Below are positions 51,483 through 61,739 of a stretch of 64,000 nt of DNA, piece by piece. The position numbers and the translations under genes are program-made. Every line of letters begins with the position of its first letter. The stretch's first letter is position 1. The notes beneath the pieces are model-generated. The model did no database searches. It had not been told where the DNA came from and worked only from the letters and a program-made list of their open reading frames with translations. Source of the DNA: Toxotes chatareus (Eukaryota; Chordata; Actinopteri; Toxotidae). The DNA lies in contig CM028901.1 in NCBI GenBank assembly GCA_016801885.1, positions 7,462,783 through 7,526,782 of the forward strand, in the 5' to 3' direction.

Positions 51483-52868
51483 ACGAGTAAGGCGGGAGTT
51501 TGACATATGGAGCCGTTCAGGGCAGAGCCCTCATCATGCTCATGAAGTTTGAAGATGTTTGGATAAAGTATGTGGACGTGAGAGCCATTCAAAATGTCAT
51601 GGCAAATTCACCAAACGCCATACGAACTTTGGCGAGCCACAGAGGCCACGCCCTTTAACTTAGAAAAAGCCTTTGATAACTTTTGATCATCATGGTCTTG
51701 AGGTGAGGTCCACCAGATATGAAGTTGATCGGGTGAAATCCCTAGCACGAGTTTGTCCGCATACCAATGGTGGAAAGCAGTGAAATTTGGCCGCCAAAAA
51801 CAAAATGGCCGACTTCCTGCTAGGTTGAGGTCATGGTGTCAAGAGACTTTTTGTGCGTCAGGAAGTGTTCTTTATGTGTACCGATTTTCATCTTCGTACT
51901 CCAAAAAACCCATATGGAGAGGGGTATTTTAAATCTTCAAGGGGCGCCGTTGAGCCATTTTGCCCTTAATTACAAAAACCCCATCAGAGTCTAGGACCAG
52001 CCCCCAAGAACGTGTGTATGAATTTTTAGGATCATAGGAGGTGGTTAAGGTCATTACAAATCCAAACGTAATTTCACGGCGAGGATGCGTCAGTTGCAGC
52101 GCCGCCACACAGATGCCATTGCACCCAGCTTCACGGCCTTTATAATGTAGCTTCACCAAGTAGTTGGGAAGGTTGTAGAGCAGAAACCAAGCCGATGGTG
52201 TCAACTATTAAGGAGCAGTACACTTCAGAGTAAAAATAGGTCATTTCCTGTTACCAGCAGGGGACGCCACGAGTAAGGCGGGAGTTTGACATATGGAGGC
52301 GTTCAGGGCAGAGCCCTGATCAAGCTCATGAAGTTTGAAGATGTTTGGATAAAGTATGTGGACGTGAGAGCCATTCAAAATGTCATGGCAAATTCACCAA
52401 ACGCATACCAAACTTTGGCGGGCCACAGAGGCCACGCCCTTTAACTTAGAAAAAGCCTTTGATAACTTTTGATCATCATGGTCTTGAGGTGAGGTCCACC
52501 AAATATGAAGTGGATCAGGTGAAATCCCTAGCACGAGTTAAATCCGCATACCAATGGTGTATTTAGCCAAAATCGCCAACTTCCGACCACAATGGCGGAC
52601 TTCCTGTTGGGTTGAGGTCATGGTGTCAAGAGACTTTTTGGTGTGTCTCGGTATGATCAACATGTGTACCAATTTTCATGCACCTATGACAAACTAAGCC
52701 CAATGGGAGGGGGTTTTGAAAATTTCAAGGGGCGCTGCTTGAGCCATTTGGCCCCCCCCATTTACAACGACCACAAAATATCAAATTTTTCACCAGACCT
52801 GATGAGTGTGCAAAATTTCAGGCGTTTTAGAGCATGGGAAGGGGTTGAAAAATGCAGTTGTTTGGGAG

Positions 52869-52929
<61 letters not shown>

Positions 52930-52932
<3 letters not shown>

Positions 52933-53091
52933 CATTACAAAAACAATAGGGCCTTCGCACCACTCGGTGCTCGGGCCCTAATAATAATAATAAACATTAC
53001 AAAAACAATAGGGCCTTCGCACCACTCGGTGCTCGGGCCCTAATTACAAAAACAATAGGGCCTTCGCACCACTCGGTGCTCGGGCCCTAAT
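52930..53091 (+). repeat. Triple hairpin tail of array unit 9
   Basis: Three consecutive copies of a roughly 50-bp module (ATTACAAAAACAATAGGGCC, then the hairpin, then CTAAT). In the first copy AGGGCC (52948-52953) pairs with GGCCCT (52974-52979) and GCACC (52957-52961) with GGTGC (52966-52970) around the loop ACTC. The left arm GGGCCTTCGCACC also repeats, with one change, the GGGCCCTCGCACC near the start of every array unit. Confidence 0.85.
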
Positions 53092-53092
53092 T

Positions 53093-54636
53093 AAAGCTGC
53101 AAGCAGCGATGACGGGCCCTCGCACCCCTTGCGACCCAGCAGAGTCGCAGCCGCGCAGCAAGAGTACCAGAGTCCTCCTATGTCCTCTCCTCTTCTCCCC
53201 AGTACACGTCATAGTACAAACAGGTTATTTCCTGTTACCAGCAGGGGGCGCCACGAGTAAGGCGGGAGTTTGACATATGGAGCCGTTCAGGGCAGAGCCC
53301 TCATCATGCTCATAAAGTTTGAAGATGTTTGGATAAAGTATGTGGACGTGAGAGCCATTCAAAATGTCATGGCAAATTCACCAAACGCCACCACGAACTT
53401 TGGCGAGCCACAGAGGCCACGCCCTTTAACTTAGAAAAAGCCTTTGATAACTTTTGATCATCATGGTCTTGAGGTGAGGTCCACCAGATATGAAGTTGAT
53501 CGGGTGAAATCCCTAGCACGAGTTAAATCCGCATACCAATGGTGGAAAGCACTGAAATTTGGCCGCCAAAAACAAAATGGCCGACTTCCTGCTGGGTTGA
53601 GGTCATGGTGTCAAGAGACTTTTTGTGCGTCAGGAAGTGTTCTTTATGTGTACCGATTTTCATCTTCGTACTCCAAAAAAACCCATATGGAGAGGGTATT
53701 TTAAATATTCAAGGGGCGCCGTTGAGCCATTTTGCCCCGCCCAATTACAAAAACCCCATCAGAGTCTAGGACCAGCCCCCAGAACGTGTGTATGAATTTT
53801 TATGATCATAGGAGGTGGTTAAGGTCATTACAAATCCAAACGTAATTTCACGGCGAGGATGCGTCAGTTGCCAGCGCCGCCACACGGATGCCATTGCACC
53901 CAGCTTCACGGCCTTTATAATGTAGCTTCACCAAGTAGTTGGGAAGGTTGTAGAGCAGAAACCAAGCCGATGGTGTCAACTATTAAGGAGCAGTACACTT
54001 CAGAGTAAAAATAGGTCATTTCCTGTTACCAGCAGGGGCGCCACAGTAAGGCGGGAGTTTGACATATGGAGGTGTTCAGGGCAGAGCCCTGATCATGCTC
54101 ATGAAGTTTGAAGATGTTTGGATAAAGTATGTGGACGTGAGAGCCATTCAAAATGTCATGGCAAATTCACCAAACGCCACCAAACTTTGGCGGGCCACAG
54201 AGGCCACGCCCTTTAACTTAGAAAAAGCCTTTGATAACTTTTGATCATCATGGTCTTGAGGTGAGGTCCACCAAATATGAAGTGGATCAGGTGAAATCCC
54301 TAGCACGAGTTAGTCCGCATACCAATGGTGCATTTAAGCCAAAATCGCCAACTTCCGACCACAATGGCGGACTTCCTGTTTGGTTGAGGTCATGGTGTCA
54401 AGAGACTTTTGGTGTGTCTCGGTATGATCAACATGTGTACCAATTTTCATGCACCTATGACAAACTAAGCCCAATGGGAGGGGGTTTGAAAATTTCAAGG
54501 GGCGCTCTGGAGCCATTTGGCCCCCCATTTACAACGACCACAAAATATCAAATTTTTCACCAGACCTGATGAGTGTGCAAAATTTCAGGCGTTTTAGAGC
54601 ATGGGAAGGGGTTGAAAAATGCAGTTGTTTGGGAGG

Positions 54637-54672
<36 letters not shown>

Positions 54673-54675
54673 CAA
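53093..54675 (+). repeat. Array unit 10
   Basis: B marker GATCATG with GGAGGTG; A marker GCACTG. Full 5-G CTCF-like core in half A (53238). (AAT)10 runs into AAAAAAAAACAATAG fused to CTGCAAGCAGC, a tail truncated at the junction. Confidence 0.9.
53238..53252 (+). promoter_or_regulatory. CTCF-like core motif, unit 10 half A
   Basis: Full match to the CTCF core. Confidence 0.4.
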
Positions 54676-56223
54676 TAGCTGCAAGCAGCGATGACGGGCC
54701 TCACACCCCTGCGACCCATGGACCCTTGTTCGCAGCCGGCACAGCCAAGAGTACCAGAGTCCTCCTATGTCCTCTCCTCTTCTCCCCAGTACACGTCATA
54801 GTACAAACAGGTTATTTCCTGTTACCAGCAGGGGCGCCACGAGTAAGGCGGGAGTTTGACATATGGAGCCGTTCAGGGCAGAGCCCTCATCATGCTCATG
54901 AAGTTTGAAGATGTTTGGATAAAGTATGTGGATGTGAGAGCCATTCAAAATGTCATGGCAAATTCACCAAATATCGAACTTTGGCGAGCCACAGAGGCCA
55001 CGCCCTTTAACTTAGAAAAAGTCTCTTGATAACTTTTGATCATCATGGTCTTGAGGTGAGGTCCACCAGATATGAAGTTGATCGGGTGAAATCCCTAGCA
55101 CGAGTTAAATCCGCATACCAATGGTGGAAAGCAGTGAAATTTGGCCGCCAAAAACAAAATGGCCGACTTCCTGCTAGGTTGAGGTCATGGTGTCAAGAGA
55201 CTTTTTGTGCGTCAGGAAGTGTTCTTTATGTGTACCGATTTTCATCTTCATACTCCAAAAAACCCATATGGAGAGGGTATTTTAAATATTCAAGGGGGCG
55301 CCGTTGAGCCATTTTGCCCTGCCCAATTACAAAAACCCCATCAGAGTCTAGGACCAGCCCCAAGAACGTGTGTATGACTTTTTAGGATCATAGGAGGTGG
55401 TTAAGGTCATTACAAATCAAACGTAATTTCACGGCGAGGATGCGTCAGTTGCCGCGCCGCCACGCAGATGCCATTGCACCCAGCTTCACGGCCTTTATAA
55501 TGTAGCTTCACCAAGTAGTTGGGAAGGTTGTAGAGCAGAAACCAAGCCGATGGTGTCAACTATTAAGGAGCAGTACACTTCAGAGTAAAAATAGGTCATT
55601 TCCTGTTACCAGCAGGGGACGCCACGAGTAAGGCGGGAGTTTGACATATGGAGGCGTTCAGGGCAGAGCCCTGATCAAGCTCATGAAGTTTGAAGATGTT
55701 TGGATAAAGTATGTGGACGTGAGAGCCATTCAAAATGTAATGGAAAATTCACCAAACGCCACCAAACTTTGGCGGGCCACAGAGGCCACGCCCTTTAACT
55801 TAGAGAAAAGCCTTTGATAACTTTTGATCATCATGGTCTTGAGGTGAGGTCCACCAAATATGAAGTGGATCAGGTGAAATCCCTAGCACGAGTTAGTCCG
55901 CATACCAATGGTGTATTTAGCCAAAATCGCCAACTTCCGACCACAATGGCGGACTTCCTGTTGGGTTGAGGTCATGGTGTCAAGAGACTTTTTGGTGTGT
56001 CTCGGTATGATCAACATGTGTACCAATTTTCATGCACCTATGACAAACTAAGCCCAATGGGAGGGGGGTTTTGAAAATTTCAAGGGGGCGCTGCGGAGCC
56101 ATTTGGCCCCCCCCATTTACAACGACCACAAAATATCAAATTTTTCACCAGACCTGATGAGTGTGCAAAATTTCAGGCGTTTTAGAGCATGGGAAGGGGT
56201 TGAAAAATGCAGTTGTTTGGGAG

Positions 56224-56269
<46 letters not shown>

Positions 56270-56374
56270 CATTACAAAAACAATAGGGCCTTCGCACCAC
56301 TCGGTGCTCGGGCCCTAATAATAAACATTACAAAAACAATAGGGCCTTCGCACCACTCGGTGCTCGGGCCCTAA
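54676..56374 (+). repeat. Array unit 11 (last)
   Basis: The left end is damaged (GGGCCTCACACCCCTGCGACCC and an inserted CCTTGTT). B marker GATCAAG; A marker GCAGTG. (AAT)15 and two clean tail copies end the array at CCCTAAT next to unique sequence. Confidence 0.9.
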
Positions 56375-58639
56375 TGAAGATAATTCATATTGTTTGGCTA
56401 CCTGAATAGAACACATTTCAATTCAGTGCCATTTATAAAACTTTGGCATTTGGCATAAAAGCATTAACAGCATTAAAAGCATCTACAGTGATATGGGTGT
56501 TTGAACCCTGGAGATAAATTCATCTTGCATTTATGAATAGCCAGCAGCAAGATAAAATTACATGGATCCATTTCATGTAATCTGCATTAGTAAATAAGCT
56601 CTTTACTTTCTCTCTAGTTTTCTGTTGATGAAGCTATACATCCACGATAATGTTCCTTTTAGGAAGCCTCAGGGGTCACATACGGGAAGACGTTTTACTG
56701 CAAGTTAGTGAAGTAAGAATATTAAAACACACACACACACACTCTGTTGCATATACAGTGGTGCGCGTGCACACACACACACACAAAACACACAAAAACT
56801 AATTTATCAGAATTCACTTACGAATCCATTAACCATCCCACCACATACTCCTGTGTCAAATGCATCATGCGTTTTAATGTGTCTCCTTCTAAGACACATA
56901 CACACATATTCTCAGTTTGTGTTAATTATAGCCATAATAAGCACTTGGACGGAAACTAAGTTTGATAAGAGCACTAATGACAAATGCGATTTGGGAAATC
57001 CCCCGTCCTTCTCTCTCTTTCTCTCTCTCTCATACATCACATCTTAATTATTGTTCCTCCTAATGTGTTTTCCTGAGATTTACTCTTTCATATTTCAGGA
57101 TAGACAAAGTACCCGCTAATTATTGTCTGTCACTGTCGCCATGGAGATAATATCTACAGTCACATGATGGCCTCCCAGGGTGACCAGGAAGTGGTTTTAC
57201 GGCGACATAGGACGGGGGGTTACGGGTAAAAGTGGCAGTTGTGTGTGCAGCTTCATTTCTTGATTTATGTGGAGGCTGTAATGACATCATATTCAACAGT
57301 GGAAAGGGTCATAAATTAGACATCAGCTAATGGAGACTGAGGCTCTTTCTTTGTTAGCTAACACACTTTCCTTCTCTTCTCCTTTTTGCCTGTGAGGTAA
57401 ACGGACCTTTAATGCCCCTCACATTAATTTTGAAACAGTCATTTATACACAAGGGTCTGTCCATAACTTTTAACTACAGCTCAAAGTTAGTATTCTTGTG
57501 TCCAAACAAAACGAATACTGATAGCCCTCTCATGCTAAATCCCTCTGATCACAGACTCACAGAATTTGAGTCAGTTATTACATAATTTTGTCGGTATGTT
57601 ACAACGAGTGTTTTGTGGTTTTATCTGTAGTTCTAGTAGTATTTCTAGTTAACATTATCCAGCTTGTATTAGACTGTTCTGCTACACATTAAATTAATCA
57701 AAAACGTAAAAATATGCCACTTACTTTTGGCTATAAAAATATTCCATGTTTTTTTAATAGATAACGTATCTTGCGGTCAGTTGTAACATATATTATTAGC
57801 AAGTTTATAGAAAACAAAATTAACTAGAAAGCTCATTATTTTATAAATTACAGACCCACATGTCTTATGTTTGTGAAAATTGACTAATGCACTAAATTGG
57901 TGTATTTGGTGAAGTACACGTTTTTGTCAAAATTGTCCACAGCACTCTGAGTCAATTTTATGAAACTGAGACATTAAAAAAATAAAAAGTCTGTGCACAT
58001 TCAGAAGAGAGCTCTGGAAATCCCCTCTAGCTCTTTTAGCTTCTTTGACTTGTAGTTTCTAACACAGGCCCTCAGCCCTCGCCAGGCACGAGCAGCCAAA
58101 AAATAAGGTCATGACTGCATCTGGAGACACTCACAGTTCCACTATGGTCCACAACACCATCACAAGTTGGTGTGCGGTTACACAGAAACATAAAGACTTG
58201 TGTGTATGGTGGAGATGAGGCACCCGTGGTGTTCTGGGCAGTAAAGAGGCCAATGAGTAACATTAACTCTTGCTTCCCCAGTAAAGGTCATATCAGTTTT
58301 CTGACAGGCAGCTGGCTATTTGAGCATTTCAGCTCTTGGATTGTTATGGTGCAAACAATTAATAACTACTAAAAAATATCTGGGTCTTTTGAATTAAAAA
58401 AAACAGTTTGTATATAATTCAAACTTTGCAGTGAGATTGCTTCCCTGTTCTTTTCTACTGTCTAATCCCATAATAGAACATGTTTGGTCTTGGTATCCAC
58501 ACATAGACATATCTTGATTCAACTCAGAGTGGGATGGATTGAAGTTAACTCACAGTGAACACTTCAGAGTTTGTTTGTTTTTCAATCTACACAGAAAAAA
58601 ATTTAAGCTGGTATTAACTCCTTTGAGTCTCTAATTTGG

Positions 58640-59060
58640 GTTTGAAAAACTTGGCAGCTTTGAGTCCTCTAAGTCACCTTAAATTCATCTGTGTTAGTCT
58701 TGCACATCTGGAATTTAGGATTTTCTTTCATTTTTTTCTAGATTTGCTTAAACTCGCAGAGCATCTGTTCCTGAAAGTCATTGTAAAAATAAATATTGGG
58801 AGTCACGTCTGGGTTTTGACTGGGCCACTCAACAAGTTTCTCACTGTTGTTCTTAAGCCTCTCTGCTGTTGGTTTTGGTTCTACAGTATGTTTTGGATCG
58901 TGTCCTGTTGGAGTGTAAATTGTTGCCCCGGTGAAAGGGTCAGTCAGAGTCGTTACATGTCTCCTGTGTCTTCATCAGCCTCCTACCATCATGCTTTAGA
59001 TGTTGCACCAGCCAGTGAAATGCAACGTGACTGAGTAGTTCAATATTAATTTAATTAGGT
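58640..59060. repeat. Degenerate interspersed repeat relic (family uncertain)
   Basis: The phrases CTGGGTTTTGACTGGGCCAC, GTTTTGGATCGTGTCCTGTT and CCTACCATCATGCTTTA occur in this order. They resemble a widespread fish interspersed repeat that I know only by its sequence phrases. It is heavily diverged with no intact reading frame. I do not assign it to a family. Confidence 0.4.
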
Positions 59061-59269
59061 CCTCTTTGCTTTTAACCTTCTGCATGTGTTTTTTCTTTTT
59101 TTTTTTTTGCAAGCGCCAGACATGCTGTCATAGGCTGTATTTTTTTTCTACCTCACAACACAGATGTAGTGTGTTTAGTGGTTGCAGTCGAAGTCTTCTG
59201 CAGTGCTGTCAGATGCTGTGGTCCTTGGCATTGTGGTCACTTTTATGAGCACTTTTCCTGGTTTTTGAT

Positions 59270-59297
59270 TTATTTTATTTTATTTTATTTTATTTTA
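59270..59297 (+). repeat. (TTTTA)n microsatellite
   Basis: Five to six TTTTA units. Confidence 0.9.
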
Positions 59298-59530
59298 ATG
59301 TGACATTTGTCACTGAACTGTCTTACAGTGCATTTAGACTGATGTTCATCCAGCAGTAAATCCAACAGTTTCTGTTTGTATCTTGTGATATCTTGTGTGC
59401 CCATGTGTTTTCGTGCTACCGCTTACTATTACTTCATATTCAGTCTTCATATTCAATCTCCTCATCTCACTGTTTTTGTAGAACTAATTCTCTATGAGGA
59501 GTGGGTCACAGGACGCTAATGACACTGTGT

Positions 59531-60340
59531 AGGGATGTTTAGAGAGACAGACTGGAATGTAATCGGTGAGCCCCATGGAGACATCAGGCCCTGTGATAGA
59601 CTGCATAACACAGTACATAAACTTCTTTGTGGACAACACTGTCCCCACCAGGAGTGTGCAGTGTTTCCCCAAAAGCAAACCCTGAATCACCTGCGACCTG
59701 AAGGAGCTGCTGAACAGGAAGAAGAGAGCCTTCAGGGACAGAGACCTACTGCAGAGCACACATAGGGAACTGAAAGTGAGGCTGAGGGAGAACAACAATG
59801 CCCACAGGAGGAAGCTGGAAAACAAGCTTCAGCAAAACAACATGATGGATGTGTGGTCCGGTATGAAAAAGTTCACAGGTTTCAAGGCAAAGGGGAATCA
59901 GCCACATGGAAACCTGAACAGAGCTAAATGTCTGCAGGAGGGGACAGAGCAGCCTCTACGTCTCGAGGAAACTCAGGTCCTTCAGTGTGTGCAGCAAGAT
60001 GCTGAAGATCTTTTACCAGTGTGTTGTGGCCACTGCAAGATTCTTTGCTGCAGTCTCCTGGGGCTGCAGCATCAGAGCCAGTGACATGAACAAACTGATC
60101 AGGGAGGCCGGGTCTGCGCTGGGGACGTCTCCTGAGCCTTTGGAGTTGGTTGCAGAGAGGAGGACACTGCACAAACTGTTGAACATCACTGAGAACATGT
60201 TGTATTCCCTCCATGACCTGCTGGTCCAACAGCGGAGCACTTTCAGCAGGAGACTTGTTCAGCTCCACTGTGACGAGGAACACTACAGGAAGCCATTCCT
60301 GCCAGCTGCCGTCACTTTGCACAGTAATTCTCTTCTTTGT
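59531..60340 (+). mobile_element. L2-type LINE relic, internally deleted and frameshifted
   Basis: Three pieces of a LINE-2-like polyprotein occur in order on the + strand but in three frames. The first (frame of 59535) reads FRETDWNVIGEPHGD and belongs to the stretch between endonuclease and reverse transcriptase. The second (frame of 59776, from about 59640) reads KELLNRKKRAFRDRD and then KLQQNNMMDVWSGMKKFTGF, with a stop in it. The third (frame of 59987, from about 59942) reads SRKLRSFSVCSKMLKIFYQ, then VAERRTLHKLLNI and RRLVQLHCDEEHYRKPFLP, the C-terminal tail. At about 59927-59942 the sequence jumps from linker to tail, so the catalytic reverse transcriptase core is missing. The element is dead. 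The antisense frame at 59924-60394 is a shadow. Confidence 0.8.
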
Positions 60341-61635
60341 CAGAGGAGGGACTCCTCTGTAATAGTTTTTCCTTATAGAGGACAGACTGTTCACCTGGAA
60401 TTTTTATTTATAATTTTATGTTTTGGCATCTATTATATATCAGATTATTCTGATCTTTTTTTGCTGCTATGTATCTGTCAACTTGTTTAGTATAGCTATG
60501 GGTCTATCTTCAGTCTCTATTTTCTTTCTTTATTATTAATATTTAAATACTTTTTTAAGTTGATTTAGCCTTTACTTGCAGTCTGTTATTTACCTACCTC
60601 AGTATTTTTGTGACTCTATCTATCTGTTTGTCTGTCTCTCTGTCCTCTGCTGTCTCACTGCTAACTGGGTATTTATTTGTTGTTTGACAGGTACAGGGAA
60701 AGTAAGAGGGGTTGTTTATTTCAACAGTTTGTTGCCTATACTGTATGTTTACCAATTAAGATGCAGTCTAACCTCCTATTTGATCTCAGTGACTGGGACA
60801 CCTGGTGATGGCTGATGTCATGTTTTTTCCCGAGACCGCTGGAGATTTCATCATTGTAATAGAATTGACTTTGATCATTTGGCTTCCACACACCATCAAA
60901 GTCTTGCTAGCACAAGGACAAAACACACAAACACACACACACACACATTGCTTCTTGCGTTAATAGTGAGCATGTACCATAGGTATACTGTCAGTAATAA
61001 AGCTATTGACATCCCTTTGATCACAGGGATTGGCTCTCTCAGAGGAATACATGCGAGGGGATTAAGACGCCTGTCTTCCAGTGTGCGCCAATTAGAAGAG
61101 ACAAATACGCATGTGGTGTGTGGGAACAGTCTATCATATGGATTGGCTAGTGTGTGTACTGTGCAGCTTTACAGTGAGCTGATGTTTATCACGCTGGCTT
61201 TACAGATCAGATACAAAGCCCACTTCGGTCTAGTCTAGTCTATTTATTTTGTACAGTAGCATTTCAGCCTCTGTGTCTGGTTGATTGCATCAGTTGCCCA
61301 CAAAGGACCAAAACAAAAAAAAAACCCAAACACTTAAATGTAATTGGTAGCTTGTGTTGTAGTCACTGCCCCAGTATGCAAAGCTGAGTGAGTTTGAAAT
61401 CAGAAGACCTGACTTTTCTCTGAAATCGTCTGGCTAAGGGAAGAGGACACACGCTCACTATGTTCTCTGTTTTTGCGCTGCACACTTTATGTTCAACAGC
61501 CTTGAGCTTTTTCATGTCAATTTAGTTTTTTTTATGAGAAGGGTTAAAGTCTTCCTTATTGTATATTATTATCGTGGTAGCAGAAGATGCTCAGTAAAGT
61601 TCTCCTCTTTTTTTTTTTTTTTTTTGTTGTTACAG

Positions 61636-61739
61636 ACGGTCGGAGGAGGAAGTGGACATGGACAAGGTGACAGCTGCCATGGTGCTGACCAGTCTCTCCA
61701 CCAGCCCACTGGTCAGAAGTCCACCTGTCAAAGTCAGCG
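61636..61739 (+). CDS. ZNF704: ZNF704 coding exon 3 (residues 149-183)
   Basis: The 104-base exon follows a very strong polypyrimidine tract (T18) and GTTACAG. Its first base completes the arginine begun in exon 2, and it ends in phase 1 with G|gtgagt. It encodes RRSEEEVDMDKVTAAMVLTS and continues LSTSPLVRSPPVKVS. The core MDKVTAAMVLTSLSTSPLV (residues 157-175) is identical to human ZNF704 as I know it and closely matches ZNF395 (MDEMMAAMVLTSLSCSPVV). This is the most conserved block of the family outside the finger. Its spaced hydrophobic residues (V-x-x-A-M-V-L-x-x-L) resemble a nuclear-export-like or interaction helix, which is an inference. Confidence 0.95.

Larger units (their letters stand above)
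51320..53092 (+). repeat. Array unit 9
   Basis: B marker GATCAAG; A marker GCAGTG (register flipped from here on). Full 5-G CTCF-like core in half A (51468). Longest (AAT) tract, about 20 units, and three tail copies. Confidence 0.9.
38305..56374 (+). repeat. 18-kb macrosatellite array, 11 units of about 1.6 kb
   Basis: Eleven head-to-tail units each begin AAAGCTGCAAGCAGCGATGA (small variants) and end with GTTTGGGAGGAATAATAAT and an (AAT)n tract. Each unit is a dimer. Half A and half B start with the same block (TTTCCTGTTACCAGCAGGGG, then GGCGGGAGTTTGACATATGG) about 785 bases apart. They are nearly identical for about 330 bases, then diverge but stay alignable. Six units end with one to three copies of a hairpin tail (AGGGCCTTCGCACC...GGTGCTCGGGCCCT). 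The left flank is unique intron (AAGAAGGAAGAAAACAACGTGC) and the right flank resumes at 56375. I recognise the edges (GCTGCAAGCAGC and CGGGCCCTAAT) as parts of an interspersed repeat widespread in teleosts, here amplified in tandem. It has no transposase, reverse transcriptase or other protein. Repeated short frames starting MITFDHHGLEV are a by-product of unit similarity. Confidence 0.95.
56375..61635 (+). other. ZNF704: ZNF704 intron 2, part after the macrosatellite
   Basis: Ordinary intron resumes immediately after the last array tail. It contains small CA runs (56728-56741, 56771-56784), a diverged repeat relic near 58640-59060, a TTTTA microsatellite and an L2-type LINE relic. No exon is recognised. 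It ends with an 18-base T run and GTTGTTACAG. Confidence 0.75.

Noticed and set aside
52930..53095. Hairpin plus CTAA-T tail as a Helitron 3' end
   Set aside because: The hairpin followed by CTAAT is suggestive, but the left end does not start with TC, tails occur in tandem inside the array, and there is no Rep/helicase. Kept only as a possibility to test.
39691..56318. Recurring 60-177-codon frames in the array (starting MITFDHHGLEV, MRSWCQETF, MSRYDQHVYQF and similar)
   Set aside because: They recur because the units are nearly identical. They are interrupted differently in each unit by small indels, run into (AAT)n-encoded isoleucine or asparagine strings, and resemble no protein family I know.
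38305..56374. Array as a CRISPR, rRNA or protein-coding tandem gene cluster
   Set aside because: Units of 1.6 kb have no short-repeat/unique-spacer structure, no rRNA-like sequence and no conserved open frame.
59924..60394. 156-codon - strand frame
   Set aside because: It is the antisense shadow of the LINE C-terminal fragment.
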